DNA of 33,443 nucleotides from Actinomortierella ambigua (GCA_016098155.1 JAAAJB010000391.1:1-33443); one strand, 5' to 3'. Positions 1-13,000 are shown, counted from the first letter of the stretch. The notes: generated from the sequence alone by a model not told the origin. Program-made: numbers and translations.

Positions 1-106
1 GAGGGGGGGGGGCATGTGGACAATCTGTTCGTTCACAAACACCCATCACCCCCCATGTCCATACACTCTCTTCCCCACGATAAAAGCCAAGGGAATAAAA
101 ACTCAC

Positions 107-1287
107 CTGCCGTAATTGTGATTGCTGCTCGACTGTCTGCATAAGGTCACGAGCACCCGGCGGCAATTGGTCTATCCGCATACTGCCCATCAACTCTCGG
201 ACTTTGGCGAGGTCAATGCCACCTGCACCACCGCCGGAGAGAAGCTGCTCCATGCCACCAACGTTTGAGGACGCCAAGGCCGACATGGTCAACAAGGGGT
301 GAGAGGTTGGTGTTTGTGTTTGTGGTAGTGGTTGCTGTTGCTGTTGCTGTTGTAGGTACTGGTGTCCTGTTCCAAGCACTGCTTCTGTAATATCAATCTC
401 TTGGATAGTCAGTCTGTCCTGATGCGCAAGTGGTCTCTTGGGGATGAAGAACTGAAATCGGGGAATGGGTGAGAGAGAGAGAGAGAGAAAAAGGGAGAAA
501 GAGGAATAAAAAGACGTATTAAGTAAGTTGAAGCAGGTCAGTTATCCACTTAAAATATGCTTACCGCAGGGGAGGTGTGGGGGGGGCACAGGAGACTATA
601 CAAACACACACATACACACGCATGTCACAAGAGTCGAAAGGGGGTGGGTGGAGGGGTGTGTGTAGGGATGGACATGAAAAGGGAGGGAGAGAGAGGGATA
701 GAAAGAAAGAATGAGCGGCCGAGACCCTCCTCAGTTCTCGGCCGAGTGTCTGTCTACCTTGACCATGAGACCCTGGATAGGTCCTCCAGTGAGCAGGGGA
801 GAGTCGATCTGGATGCGAAAGAGCGGCGCAGTAGCTAAATAGCGAGCGTCATCGCCACGCCCCTGTCCTCCTGCGGCAATGGCCAGTGGTGTCTTTGTGG
901 CTGCGGGTGACGGCGTGATGGATGTGGACGATGGTCGCGACGGTGACGGTGATGGTGACGGTGACGGTGACGATGATGGCGATGGTGATGGTGATGGCGA
1001 GGATCGTGCGTCCGAGGCCGGGGACCAGGGCTCACCTTGGAAAGTGCCTAGATAGTCGCCAGAACCTCGGTAGACCTCAATGGTCCGAGCAGAGCTAATG
1101 ACCACAAGCTGCTTCAGCCGGAACGGAGCCTCGTGATCGTGCACGGTCAATGCCACCGCTGGATTCCGGGGTGCAAGTTGTAACAGGGTCTTGGCCGTGG
1201 TTGTCGTCTCCTTCTCTGTTGCGGTTGTCTCGGGGGAACACTGTCGCACGACCACGGGCTCTATGCCACCCTGTGTGCTTGAAAGCT

Positions 1288-1328
<41 letters not shown>

Positions 1329-1550
1329 GATGTTGAGAGTGGAGGAGGCGGTAGTAGTAGTGGTTAACCCTGATCACGTTCCTTGTTCGGTTGACCATTG
1401 GAATGTCAAGTGGGCGACATGGACATGAATGTGTCGGGGCATTGGGGCGAGGGTGGGTACCTTGTTAAATGTGATGAGTGATCCCAGATGCTCGTCTGCG
1501 GGCGAGGCATTGCTGGCCAGACAACAATTGGAGGTGAGCTGAATCGGCAT
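107..1550 (-). CDS. PAAT/C10orf88-like protein, 3' end outside window (partial)
   Basis: Spliced minus-strand gene with visible exons 1550-1461, 1285-758 and 451-107, all joined in phase 0 by GT-AG introns. The last visible exon ends in a GTGAGT donor at 106-101, so the gene continues past the left edge; 321 residues are visible. Exon 2 encodes a segment with LVVISSARTIEVYRGSGDYLG. After a Ser/Pro-rich insert and a Gln run comes a helix with IDLAKVRELMGSM followed by PPGARDLMQ. The EVY..G.Y.GT pattern and the C-terminal VRELMGSM/PGA..LM pattern resemble metazoan PAAT (C10orf88), described as an ABC-transporter-associated ATPase; this rests on remembered family pattern, not a search. The ATG at 1550 gives an open first exon, but the bases just after it end in TTCAG, so it could instead be a 3' splice site with an upstream first exon. 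Confidence 0.6.
470..490. repeat. (GA)n microsatellite in intron 2 of the PAAT-like gene
   Basis: A run of alternating G and A on the plus strand. On the coding strand it is a (CT)n pyrimidine tract about 20 bases before the 3' splice site CAG at 454-452, so it probably contributes to the polypyrimidine tract. Confidence 0.85.
1291..1326. repeat. (GA)18 microsatellite at a 3' splice site
   Basis: Eighteen uninterrupted GA units. On the minus strand this is (CT)18 directly before the GTCAG acceptor of intron 1 of the PAAT-like gene, so the simple repeat itself forms the polypyrimidine tract. Confidence 0.9.
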
Positions 1551-3449
1551 TGGGAGAGAATGTGGTTTCGTTCTTTCTGTTACGCGAACAAACGCGATGA
1601 TTGAGAGAGAGAGAGAGGGTTCAGTAGGGGGGGGGGAGGGCGTGAGAGAGAGAGAGTTGGAAGTACCAAATGAGGAAGTTGGTGGCGCGCCCCCAAGTCA
1701 TTACCCACTCTGAGGTACACATGCACACACATGCATAGACACACGCATAGACACACGCATAGACACACGCACACACATATGTACACATGTCGTAGTAGTG
1801 GTAGCAGCAGCAGCAGCAAGCAGCAGCAGTAGGACTTTCAAGTGTTTCCAATGATCCGGGTTCCCCCTCCCATCTTGGGTACATTGAGAAAGAGAAAAGT
1901 CGATGGCTAAATAGAGACGGAGAAATGGCTCACTCGCTTGGCTATGCATGTTGTTTAGGACGGATGGAGGGCCTCTCAATCCGAGTGCTTGGCTTGGCGT
2001 CTCCATACTTGACAAATGAGGACCTTCCTTGGGCTGTATATATAGCATGTGTGTGTGTGTGTGTGGATTAACAATCTGTTTGCTTATTGGTCCCCCACAC
2101 CCACAGCATTATTGGGCAGGGCACATACAAGGCTGGTCTTCTTTTCATTACAGTGAAGTTGAGAAAAGTGTGCTCTTCTTCTTGTATGGACAAATGAAAG
2201 GAAAAAAAACGTGCATGTGTTCCTCTCAACTCTTGGAACGGATGAGACAAGGGGTGGGGGGTTTGCCCTTGAGGTAGGAATGCTCACTTTTTCTCACATT
2301 TTGCCTCAATGGTCACACCAAGTGCATGTCAACCGCTGTCACCGGAGGTACCGAATCAGGCCACTGGAATCACGGCTGTGTTGGCCATTGCGGTGTTTCC
2401 CGGGAGTGCCTCTGCCCCGACCTGTATGCTCTAGAACACTGGGCCCAAAAGCTCAAAACGAGGGGAGTACAAGCACAACAATGCTATGTACCTTGGACCC
2501 GAGAGTTCTCCTCCGGACACTTTTTTTTTTTCGTAAGTACCCGTGGGCAGATGTTTCGCATTGGCAGATAGAAGATACCTAGCTGTCGGAGAGGTCTGTG
2601 TCCTCACGCGCGGCGAGAGGCGGGTTTCTGGAGCTGCTGCTTCCTCCTGCTGCTGCTGTGATCCAAATAGAGCAGAATATACACCCAAGCCTCGTCTGTC
2701 TGTGGGCATCTGTGAAAGCATAAGGTTTGCGTTCCTGTGCGCCTGAAACCATGGGGTGAAGGAGGCGGTTGAACCTTTGGGTGCTTTGACCCACCCAAAA
2801 GAGTGTTTGTTGTCTGTGTTTGGGGGGTGGAGTGCTCACGCTCCAGCTACTGAGAAGGAAGAAAGGAAGGAAAGGAAGGCGAGGAATTGATCGACGGGAG
2901 AACAGGGACGTTCTCTTCTCTTCTTGGGTAGATACCGCGTTGTGTGGAGGAGGAAGGGGGTGGGGTAGGGTGGGTACCTCCGCCCACCCACCCACGCATC
3001 CATCCAATAGCTTCCCAGTGTAGTGGTTCGGGAGTAGAACAAAATTGAAGGAATTCAAGGGGACTCGGCCCACTTCTCTCCTTCCCGGAAGTATAAAAAC
3101 AACTGTGCAAAATACTGTTCCCCTGCTCCATGGTGACACAGGCGGGAATGAGAAAACGAGAACAAAAAACACACAACTTTACTACACCACTCAAGCCCTA
3201 CCATTCTTTGATGCTCTCTTTTTTCTTTTTTGACATTTAACGGCACTTACCCCCCCTCTTATCCGACCCAAAATTTCATTTTTTTACTTTTTTTTTTCCC
3301 TTTCCGACTTCCACATGCCCATTCGTCTTCTGCCCCTGTCTCATCTTCCCCTGTTTCCCCCCGCTTTGTCTTGCTGCTACCAGCTCTCTGGTCCTTAGGC
3401 AGCAACCTCGCCTCTCCAAGAGAACCACCACCACCACCACCACCACTAA
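1551..3449. other. Intergenic spacer between divergent genes, microsatellite-rich
   Basis: No convincing coding exon on either strand. It must hold the promoters and 5' UTRs of the PAAT-like gene (minus) and the FAD monooxygenase (plus). A TATATATAG string lies near 2037-2045, and (GT)n follows at about 2048-2064. A 12-base ACACACGCATAG unit repeats at about 1733-1776, followed by a CAG run at about 1804-1830. An 81-codon open frame at 2326-2571 has no recognisable motif and ends in a homopolymer-encoded Phe run, so it is not called. A (CAC)n run sits immediately before the monooxygenase start codon. Confidence 0.6.
1733..1776. repeat. Tandem 12-bp repeat (ACACACGCATAG unit)
   Basis: Three to four adjacent, nearly identical 12-base units that run into a plain (CA)n stretch. 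No gene function is evident. Confidence 0.8.
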
Positions 3450-6311
3450 ATGTCACTCCACAACCCCCACATCCTGATTGCCGGTGCCGGCATTGGTAAG
3501 GGTGTCTCCTCCACCCTTCACTCTCCCTCTCTCACACACAGACCCTCACACACAGACATCCCTTCTCCTCTCCTTTTAGTCTATCAAAAAAATCGCCTTT
3601 AGGTTCAATGTCGGTCGCGTGCCTGGCCCCTTCCCCTGTCCCCTAACCTTACAATGTTCTCCATCCCCTTGTTATCTACCCTTCTCTCTCCTATATACAC
3701 ACACACCCTTTCTCACTCACTCTCTCCTCCACTTCATCTCCTCCTCCACTCTTGGCATCATTTTTTTTTAGGTGGCCTAGCATTGGCCATCATGCTGGAA
3801 CGCGCCGGGATCAGCTACACAATTCTTGAAAGGGCGGCTTTTTTCATGCCTTTGGGCTCGACAATTGTTCTGTCCCCTCAGGTGCTTCGGATGTTTGAGC
3901 AGCTTGGGATGTACGAGGAGCTTCAGGCTGTAAGCATCCCTCTGGTCGATGCTCGGTACTACAAGCAAAATCAGAAACGACTTGGTCGTGTCGATCTGAG
4001 AGTCTACGCGTCCAGGTAATGAACGAGGGAGGGTGGGCGAGGGGGGGAAAAGGTAGACGGAGAGAGGGGGAGATAGAGATTGATAGAGACAGAGAGTTGT
4101 GAGGGGTGCGAGGGCATAGCGTGAGAGTGAGATAGAGAGAGTGAGATAGAGTGAGAGTGTGTGTGTGTGTGGGTGAGAAGGAAGGGAGATAGGGAAAGTG
4201 AGAGTGAGAGCGAGCTGCTGGGTGGTGGTGGTGGCAAAGATTGGACTCCATGGTTGGAACGGCCAAAAATAGATCATTTCAACCATGAAATGCATGGATC
4301 TCGTCTCCCAATATCTCATTATTATTGTTGTTATTGTTTATTGTTCTTATTCAGGTACGGATACTGTTGCCTGGCCTTTGGCCGCCCAGAGCTGGTGAAA
4401 TTTCTCGCGAGCAAAATCCCCCAAGAACGTATCCTGTGGAAGAAACACGTCGTGAGTCTCAAGCAAGACCAAGAAAGCGCTACCGTGCGTTGCTCTGGTA
4501 CAAGTTTAAGAAAGAAAAGAAAAAAAGAACAAACGAAAACATCGACATGCTGAACCCTGTAAACAAACAATCTAATCTTTCTCCTCCTCCCCCCCCCTTC
4601 CCTTGTCTTTTCCTTCTTTCTGCCCATGCTCTTATCAAGATGGTACCACATATAGTGGATCCATTCTAGTCGGAGCAGATGGTGCCTATTCGGCTGTGCG
4701 ACAGTCGCTCTACTCAAACATGGCGGCCGCGAACATCCCCATACCAGCGAGCGACACTGGCCCACTCCGCTTCGAGTCCTTCTGTCTTGTCGGCTCGACA
4801 GATGACATGAGTGACGAGTTTCCAGCTCTCCAGGAGAAAACTTCCACCATTCATACCGTCATGGCTAGCAGGAGAAAGGCTTATATGGTCCGTTCCCATC
4901 GCACTCTACCCTTCCCTGTCCCCCCCCCGCCGCCCTCGTTGGAGTGCTCGCTCATTGTAGTCTAACCCCCTCCCGCGTTCTTTCTCCTCCCCTTGTGTTA
5001 TTATTCAATAGGTAAATATCATTCCTTTGGGTCAAGGAAGGATTGGATGGAGCATCATGGGCAAGTACCTTAGCCCTCAGGTCCATGATCAGAAAGTCTT
5101 TAATCTCTGCGACTGGGAGGGCGAGGCCACCGATTATCTCTGCAAGGATGTTGAAGACATTGCTGTGCCTGTCGGTGGCACACTAGGAAAGGTGTTTGAG
5201 CATACCAAGAACATCTCGTTTGTGATGCTCGAAGGTAAGAGAGTGTCCTGCCTTGATGAGGCTCTAGAAACCTTTTCCTTTCCTTTCCTTTACTTGGGTA
5301 GCCTTCCCTCTCACACTTTTGTATCTGACATGTTTTTTTTAGATAAATTCTTCCGCACATGGCACCAAGGACGAACGGTTCTTCTTGGAGATGGTAAGCA
5401 TGAATGATGCGTTTCTTGTGTAGGTGCATAATACGCTTGGATAAAAGTCGCAATCACTAACCTTAACCTTCATCTCTTCCAATGACTAGCATGTCACAAA
5501 GTAGGTTGATTTCATGGCGAGGAACCATCCATCGTTCGCTCTTCACTCTTTTTTGATCAAGCCCGCTTATCATCTTTCTATCCTCTCTCTCTCTCTTTTG
5601 CTTGTTGTACCTGCAATCCCAGTTACTCCCCGCTACTGGTCAAGGTAAAAAGACATGGTGATGATGATGCCATATCCAGACAACACTTTTTTTCTTAATA
5701 TTTTTCTCCGCAGACGACTAACCAACCCTTTGTATTTCCACATCACATCGCACTCAATCTCAATTGCTTCTTAGGTGCCAACCAAGCCATTATGGATGCC
5801 ATTGTGCTTGCCAACTTGATTCATGAACTACCCACACCTGCCACGTCTCAGGACATCACAAAGGCCTTTGAAAAGTACTATGAGCTTCGCGCATCGCCTA
5901 CCAAGAATACTGTCTCTACTTCTCGGCAACTGAACGATGTCATGTCCAAGGAGGTAAAAAAAAAATAGTATTGTAAAGAGGTACTTAAAACTGCTGTACA
6001 TACACATTGAAGCCGTACACTGACTTGTTTCTTTCTTTCCTCCCACCCCCCCCTGTTCCTTATCGCACACAACCCTGCATTAGTCCCGTGTGACCAGGTT
6101 TCTTCGCGGTCTCGCACTCAGCTTGCCAGGCTGGGTGCTCAACAGGACAAACGATCGCATTTTAAGCAACCGTCCAATTTTAAGCTATCTGCCGCCTATC
6201 CCCGTCAAGGGCTCCGTCAAAGATTCCTCCAGGCCGGCGACTGTACACCTAGCAGCCCAGCAGGTATCGACCAAAGGACCGAGCGCCAAAGACAAGACTG
6301 TTGTGGTTTAA
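3450..6311 (+). CDS. FAD-dependent monooxygenase (group A flavoprotein hydroxylase fold)
   Basis: Ten exons: 3450-3495, 3772-4015, 4355-4497, 4640-4887, 5012-5234, 5343-5393, 5490-5500, 5623-5644, 5775-5953 and 6084-6311. The total is 1,395 nt, giving 464 residues with every phase closing. The N-terminus carries a Rossmann GxGxxG (G12-A-G14-I-G-G17). The GADG segment at 156-159 (LVGADGAYSAVR) matches the DG motif, and G317-D318 in GRTVLLGDACHKLLPATGQG matches the GD motif that binds FAD ribose and pyrophosphate. This order is typical of NAD(P)H-dependent aromatic-type hydroxylases; the substrate cannot be read from sequence. No clear transmembrane helix is visible. The start is the only ATG that places the Rossmann motif correctly, in context CTAAATG. 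The exon 4 donor is the less usual GTCCGT. The gene is convergent with the DYRK gene, with no biosynthetic cluster partners nearby. Confidence 0.93.
5490..5500 (+). other. 11-nt microexon of the FAD monooxygenase
   Basis: Reads CATGTCACAAA between an AG acceptor (5488-5489) and a GTAGGT donor. It joins the preceding exon in phase 1 and encodes C-H-K plus the end of the Ala codon in GDACHK. The next exon (5623-5644) is only 22 nt. Skipping either one breaks the frame. Confidence 0.85.
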
Positions 6312-7049
6312 AACGACAGACAAAAAAAAACCAACAACAACAACAAAAGAAACCAAAACCAAACCAATCTAATGTGTAGATTGTGCACAAGATAACCCCC
6401 CCCCCACTCCTTTACCCAGTTCCATGCGTGTGTTTTTTTTTGTTCATGGTGGCCTGTAAGATATAGAATACCCCTCCACCCCCCCCACGATACCGCCACC
6501 TTAATAAATATTGTTACGCACCCGCCCACGTTTTGCTTGTCTTTCTTCTTTTCTTTCTGTAGGACAAAAAGCATTTTCTGTTCCGAATTTATGCTTTGCA
6601 TGAACGGGGACTGCGGATGTCAGAGGGTGCGAAGAAAAGAAGGGGTAGGAAACTTCTTTTTTTTTTTCGCTTTTGCTTCGTTGAGATTCATCCGTACGCA
6701 CATCCCTTGCCCTCGAATCATGTCGTCTGATGAACCATGCAGCAAGATAGCAAGATGGATGCATAGCAAATCATCGAAAACACACACAAAAAAAAATTCT
6801 AAATTCGGTAGCAATTGGTATACAATATTTACTTTTTTTTGTTCATGAGAGGAAGGGAAGGGGTGTGTGGGGGGTGAGAGGTTTTTTTTTTCTTTTTCAG
6901 AAGGTACAGGGAGTACAGGGAGTAAAAAGAAGGGGAGAAAAGGAAAAGGTATGGAGAGAGAGGTATGGGGCAAAGAAGGAGATAGAGACCCCGATTGTTT
7001 TTTTTTTGTTATTGTTTGTTGTTGCCAATCCCTCCTCCTAAACCCCCCC
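6312..7049. other. Convergent 3' UTR/intergenic region
   Basis: Lies between the stop codons of the monooxygenase (plus) and the DYRK gene (minus). An AATAAA at about 6503-6508, some 195 bases after the monooxygenase stop, is a plausible poly(A) signal. The rest is homopolymer- and purine-rich with no supported gene. Confidence 0.6.
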
Positions 7050-10000
7050 TCAGCGTCGGTTCTCACGCAAGCGGAAGGATCCATACGACGCCTCATCCCC
7101 ATTCGCCAACCCGTTGCCGCCTTGAATACTCACTGGCATCTGACTGCCTGTCGTTCCAAGCCCAACAACAACACCTGGCTGTCCATGTCCATGTCCATGC
7201 CTCGATTGTTGTCCTCCTCCACCACCACTACCGCCATTACTGCCAGGCATAGCACCACTCAGAGACGGCACACCTGCACCGGCCGCCAGCAACGACGCAC
7301 TCGACCCCGTCACATACATGCTCGTCGCGTTCTTACGCGATCCACTCATGTACGCCGTCCCAAGCTCGCCACCCACCGTCAACCGACGCGCTGCCGCCGA
7401 TGACAGCGTCGAAGCGTTGGAGCTGTTGGTGCCATACATGCTCGAATACTGTTGTTGCTGTTGCTGCTGTTGCTGTTGTTGTTGTTGCTGTTGTTGCTGC
7501 TGCTGGTGATGATGATGATGCTGATGCGACGACATGCCATAGTTCAGATTGCCACTCGAAAAGCTCGCCCCGCTATTACTAATGTATCCAGGGTGTCCTC
7601 TCAGCGTCTTGGATCCGCTCTTGCCCGTCATCCCACCACCACCATTGTCGTCCTGTTGTTGCTCCATGCGCACCTTGATGGGTTTGCTACTGCCAATACT
7701 TCCACCCAACAGCGACGACGACGACGACGATCCGTGCGACCCAAAGAGCGTGCTCCGACGTCTGGACGGCGTGCCATTCTCCAATAACGACGACTGTTGC
7801 TGTTGTTGGTGGTGGTGGTGGTGCTGTTGGTGATGGTGATGATGCTGACCCGCCGACGACCCAACGACAGACTGTCCTGAAACCGAGTTGTGGGACGATG
7901 AGGATGATGTTGGTGGTGCACGCGATGGCGGACGAATGTCCGAGATCCATTCATGTCGCAAGCCATCGCGGGGCTTCATGCGCTTCTCGGGATCCCATAC
8001 CAGACACCGTGCCAGGAAATCCAAAAACAACGGGTCGTTGCACTTGAGCGCATGCGCCAGCGTCTTGGACCCCGGTCGGCGCTTCTTGCCCTTGGAGTTG
8101 ATCACCAGTCGTGGACTGCCGTTCGAATCTATATGTTGAATAGGAAAAAAAAAAGGTACGAAGATAGAAGAAATGAATATACCGAGACTTTTTTTGAAAA
8201 GAATACAAGAAAAAAAAAATAGATGGGAGAGAGAGAAAGAGAAGGAGGAACCATACCGAAAAACAGCTTCCTGCGAGAACTCTTCTCAACGATGTATCGA
8301 TCAGGAATGCCTTGAATTTCCATGATGCAGGCCAGCTGCTCCTGTTCGTTTTCTCCCGGGAAGAGTGGGTAGCCGGTGTAGAGCTCGGCAAGGATGCATC
8401 CAAGACTCCACATGTCGATCGCCATGTTGTACGACATGCCCAAAATGACCTCGGGCGAGCGATAGAAGCGCGATTGGATGTACGTGTACACCTTCTCGTG
8501 CTCCAGACAACTGCTTCCAAAATCAATCACCTTGATGCTAGACTTGGTGGGGTGCTTCAAAAGTACATTCTATTGTTGGTGTGCAAAATGAAAAAAAATG
8601 TCGTGGTCAGTGCACTAGTAAAACAAAAAAAAAGTCCTCAGTTGGGCCCGCGTGTTCATCATGCATATCCAGTATTGGTACCTCTGGCTTTAGATCACAG
8701 TGGACAACACGGTGAGACGAGAGCAAATCAAGCGTTTGGAGTAGCTGGGTGCAGAAGCGCTTGATAAGACCAAGGCTGAAGCCTTCAAACGAATTGCTCT
8801 TGATAAACTCGTACAGGTTGATCGACAAGAGCTCCGTGGCAATACAAAGATGGTTGCGGAAGTAAAAATTGTCGGTCATGCGGATCAAGTTGTGCTTATC
8901 CTCAGGGTCCTAGACGTTTCGGAGACCAAAGAAAAAAAATGAGCAACGATTCTACTGTTTTTGGTTTGAAAACAGCCTGAAAAAAAAAGAGGGAAGGGGG
9001 TTTGAAAGTTGAACTGAAAAAAAAAAACTTACCCACTTGACGAGGTTACTGAGGATCTTCACCTCGACAAGCGCCTGGCAATGGAAACGCTTCTTGTTAC
9101 GGATGATCTTGATAGCTAAATAATCGCCTGTCTTGTGGTCATAGCATTTGACCACCTGACCAAACGATCCTTTGCCTAGGGTATCCAAAATCTCGTAGCG
9201 GAACATCAAGTGGTCGTGGTTCACAATCTGATAGTCTCCACGCTCATCATCGAAACCTATTAACAGAAAAAAAAATGCAAAAAGAAAGGAGTGTATCAAA
9301 AGGGAGTTAGACATCTTCATGACGGAAGGGTTATACCAAAATATAATCCAAATGCACACCCATGCTCTCTTTCTCTCTCCTTCGTCTATCCCTCCCTCCT
9401 CAAGTTTCATGTCCCTACAAAGGAGAGTGAAAAAAAAACTCATACCAAAATTGCCGGCTGCTTCCATGCTAGTCGGTCGTTTCTGACGACAATTCTGCCC
9501 AACATAATAAACTTGAGGGTATTCGCCAATCTCTGCGCGCTCGTACAGGCTCAGGTAAGGAGAGTACAGTTTGAGTGCAGCATACGGCGACAGTGCCGGG
9601 AACGGGCTGACAGCAGTGCCTGCAGGCGCCGAGCGATTGGCATCGGCCGACTGGGTAGGTGTCGCTGGCGGTTGAGGTTGAGGCGACTGGATACGTGTCC
9701 TTTGAGAGCCAGTCGAGGGCGAGGCCCGAGGCTCTCTGTTGGCTGTCGGTGTCCGGAGTCCGCTGGTCGGTGTCTTTTTGAGATCTGCTTGTCCAAGCAG
9801 ATGGCTGTTGGTCGGTGGTAGTCGTGCAGAGACTGGAGCAGCATTCGATTTCGAGAACAATGATGTGCGGGGTGTGGTAGGTTCCTCGACACCCGCAGTA
9901 GCGGGAGCACCGCCGCCGCCGCCGCCGCCACTGCCTGCAGCGCCGCCCAATTGAGTAGAACTGTTGTTGCCGACAGCAATGGGATCAAGGACAGTCGACC

Positions 10001-13000
10001 GTCGTCTATTCAGTCCGCTCAAGAGGTTGCTCGAAAAGCTCCTGTTTGCCTTGGGTTTGGGGATGCCGCCGATGGACGACGAGCTGGCGTTGGGCGATGT
10101 CACCGTCGTGGCGGTGGCGGTGGTGGTTGATTTCCGGCCGCCAGAGCTGGAACTCATAAATGAACTCGATGGCGTTGTTGCCGAAAAGTTGTTGATCGAC
10201 GAAGTGCTCGTGTTGGCGGAGGACGGCATTTCCATAGGTGCCACGGCCGCACCTCCACGGATTGTCTTGATATCCTGACCTCCAATGGCCGCCGCCATGC
10301 TCTGCTGCACAGTACCATTGGCGGACACGGTCAAGTGCTTTGAATCTTTGCTGCGCGATCCGGTGCCGGAAGGACTGGGGATCTTGGAGGTATTACTCCG
10401 ACCTGCGATCGTCGACGACGGGTTGTTAAGTCGAGACGTTGTTGACATGTACATGGGTGGCAAGACAACTGGTGCTGGCTTTAGCTTGGGAGGGTCCATC
10501 GCCGACAAAGTCTACACGCGAGAAGAATAGAAAAAAAAAAATACACGAAACAACGTCAATACGGGACTTCAAAAAAGAGGTAACAAGAGGTAAGCGTTCA
10601 TATACAGGTTGCCGTCAAAAAAAAATACCTTTCCACGTTTGCGAGCACTGCTGCTGTTGCTGCTGCTGGGAGCAATCATGGAGCTTCGCTCCTTGGCGCC
10701 AGCAATCATGACGCCAACGTCCTTCATCCTGCCTACATTGCTCTCCATACCCGAAGAACGCGAGTGACCATGGGTTGGAGGAATGTCAAACACGATGCTT
10801 CGGCGGTGCGAAGCATGTTGACCATTAGTCGGCTGCTTGCGAAGCGAAGACGATGTGATGGAGTTGGTTGCCGGGGGAGCCACCATAGCCAAGGGTGCCG
10901 TATGGAACGGCTGGGAGCTTGTGGGCGGGGCTGAAGGGGTCATACTGGGCGCTGGTGCCACAAGTGCTGTGGTATGGATAGATCGAGAGTAGTCGTGACC
11001 TAAAGTCAGTGTAGTCTGCTGTGTTGCTGTTGTTGTTGTTGTTGTTGGCGAGGCGACCATACCCATCGACGGCACCTTTGGCACAGGCTCCTTAAACTCG
11101 AGACCTCCTAAATGCCTTGTGATGTCTGCCACTGGGAGAGGAGTGTTGTCGGCTGTTTGTGGAAGGGGTGTGCCCGACTTGCTGCTGGATGACGATCCTG
11201 GCGAGCGACGGGTGTCAGACCTGAGCCCCTCTGTCATGACCTGTGACTTTCTTGACGCTACGGTGTACATCTCCCCAGAGTAGTGCTGCGGCACCTGCGG
11301 CTGGACGGGGACTTGGGTAGCTGACGCCTGGGTGCCGATCAGAGTGTTTGCTGAAGGTGATGTTGCTGCTGCTGCTGCCGCTGCTGCTGCCGCTGCCGCC
11401 GCCGCTGCTCCACCAGGTGTCCTTGACCGCGAGCGGGGTGGTGGGGTAGGACGGCCTTTCATTTCAACTGTGGGGGTTGACGAAGCTCCACTCCTAGACT
11501 TTGTCCTCGGCTGTGGGATGCCGCTAGGCATATGCGGAGATGCGACACGTGAGGGTCCCTTGGACAGATGCTGCTTGTTTGGATGGAGGGCGCCAGCTTC
11601 GCCCTGGTCGTACCCATAGCCTGTAGTGCTAGCCTGGCCCTGGCTAAGGGCGGCATAAAAACTCTCCCGCTTGTGTTTCTCGCGTGTCTGATGGTCCCGT
11701 TGTTGCAAGGCGAGAAGGTACTGCTCCTGTTCACGCCACGAATCTCGCTTCGGCTCGCCCTGCTGCATGACCTCCAGCATACTGCTATTACTTGTCTCTG
11801 CTGGTTGATAAAACATTTCCTGGTCCCGAGTAGGGTCGTGTGCTGGTGTGGGATATGGCTGCTGCTGCTGCTGCTGGTACGAGGTATTATGGAGGTATTG
11901 TTGTGGTGTAGCAGCAGAAGCAGCAGAAGGGTCATGAACATGGGCGAGATAGCCCTCGCGCGACATGTTGCTGGGAACGGGGTGGTTGGTGGTAGAGATG
12001 TCCATTGCACCACCATCCATTTGTTGTTGCTGTTGTAGCTGCTGTTGCTGCTGTTGTTGCTGCTGCTGCTGTTGTTGCTGCTGCTGCTGTTGTTGCTGCT
12101 GCGACACACGAGCCTTGAGAGTGCTGTACGATTCAGAGCGCCTGTATTGATCCTTGAGTTGAGCATAGGGGATTTCGGACGAGACATTCTTCTTTTGGCT
12201 GGAAAGGCTGGATTTGCTGCTGCTGTTGTTGGTGCTGCTGTAAGGGGACACAGGGGTTGTGACCATCATGTCGTTCGATGCAGCGGCGGCCTTGGGGAGT
12301 GCTTCGGAGGGAATGACCATGGATATTGGGCCAGACGAGAAAGACTTTTTGCGGTAGTGGCTCGAGGGTGAGGGTGGCAGCATAGGCACCGGTGGCTGGT
12401 GGCTCGATGAGCTCCTGCCAGAGCTCTGCGGGCTGGTCATGGCAGTCAGGGGCGATCCATTCGAGTAAGAGTTGGAGGTCGAGGAAGGCGTCAGGGGAGG
12501 ATTAGGTGATAATGGCATTTCCAGCCTATATAAAATTGAAATGGATATCGGGGGGAAGAGAAACAAAAAGAGGGGCAACAAAGAAAAAATACAACCCCAA
12601 TGGGTCAAGTGTTAGTGAGATGTTGGAAACGTGGAGAACAAACACCAACAACAAAGGGACAAAGGGACAAAAGAAGCGGAGCGTGCCAGACCAGGCCAGA
12701 CCAGGCCAGGGTTCCCTTTTTTTTCCTTCCCTTCCCTTCCCTTCCCTGCCCTGTTGCCCTGCCCTGTTGCCCTGCCCTGTCCGTTGCTTCCTTTTAGTTT
12801 CCCTTTCCCCTCCCACCCCCCTCCCCCAACCATTCTGTCGATGCAGTCAATGCAACTGTACGCTCCAGGCGACAGAGGAGGAAAGAGGAAGTGGAGGAGA
12901 AAGTGGAAGAGGAAGAGGAAGCAGAGGACTACATAGAAGAGCAAAGGGGGGCAGCAAGGGGATTAGTCATGCACACATGCAGACACGGACAACATACCCT

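Noticed and set aside
731..1035. His-rich and Asp-rich open frames over the (GGTGAC)n-type tract
   Set aside because: Alternate frames of the Ser/Pro-repeat insert of the PAAT-like exon.
2326..2571. 81-codon open frame in the 5' spacer
   Set aside because: Ends in a homopolymer Phe run, has no recognisable motif and no splice partner; likely chance.
11459..12187. Long open frame antisense/offset to DYRK exon 3 (242 codons, Ser/Asn-rich)
   Set aside because: It is the alternate-frame shadow of CAG/CAA repeat coding sequence.
12700..12785. CRISPR-like tandem repeats
   Set aside because: Units are short, adjacent and without spacers; a simple intronic repeat in a eukaryote.
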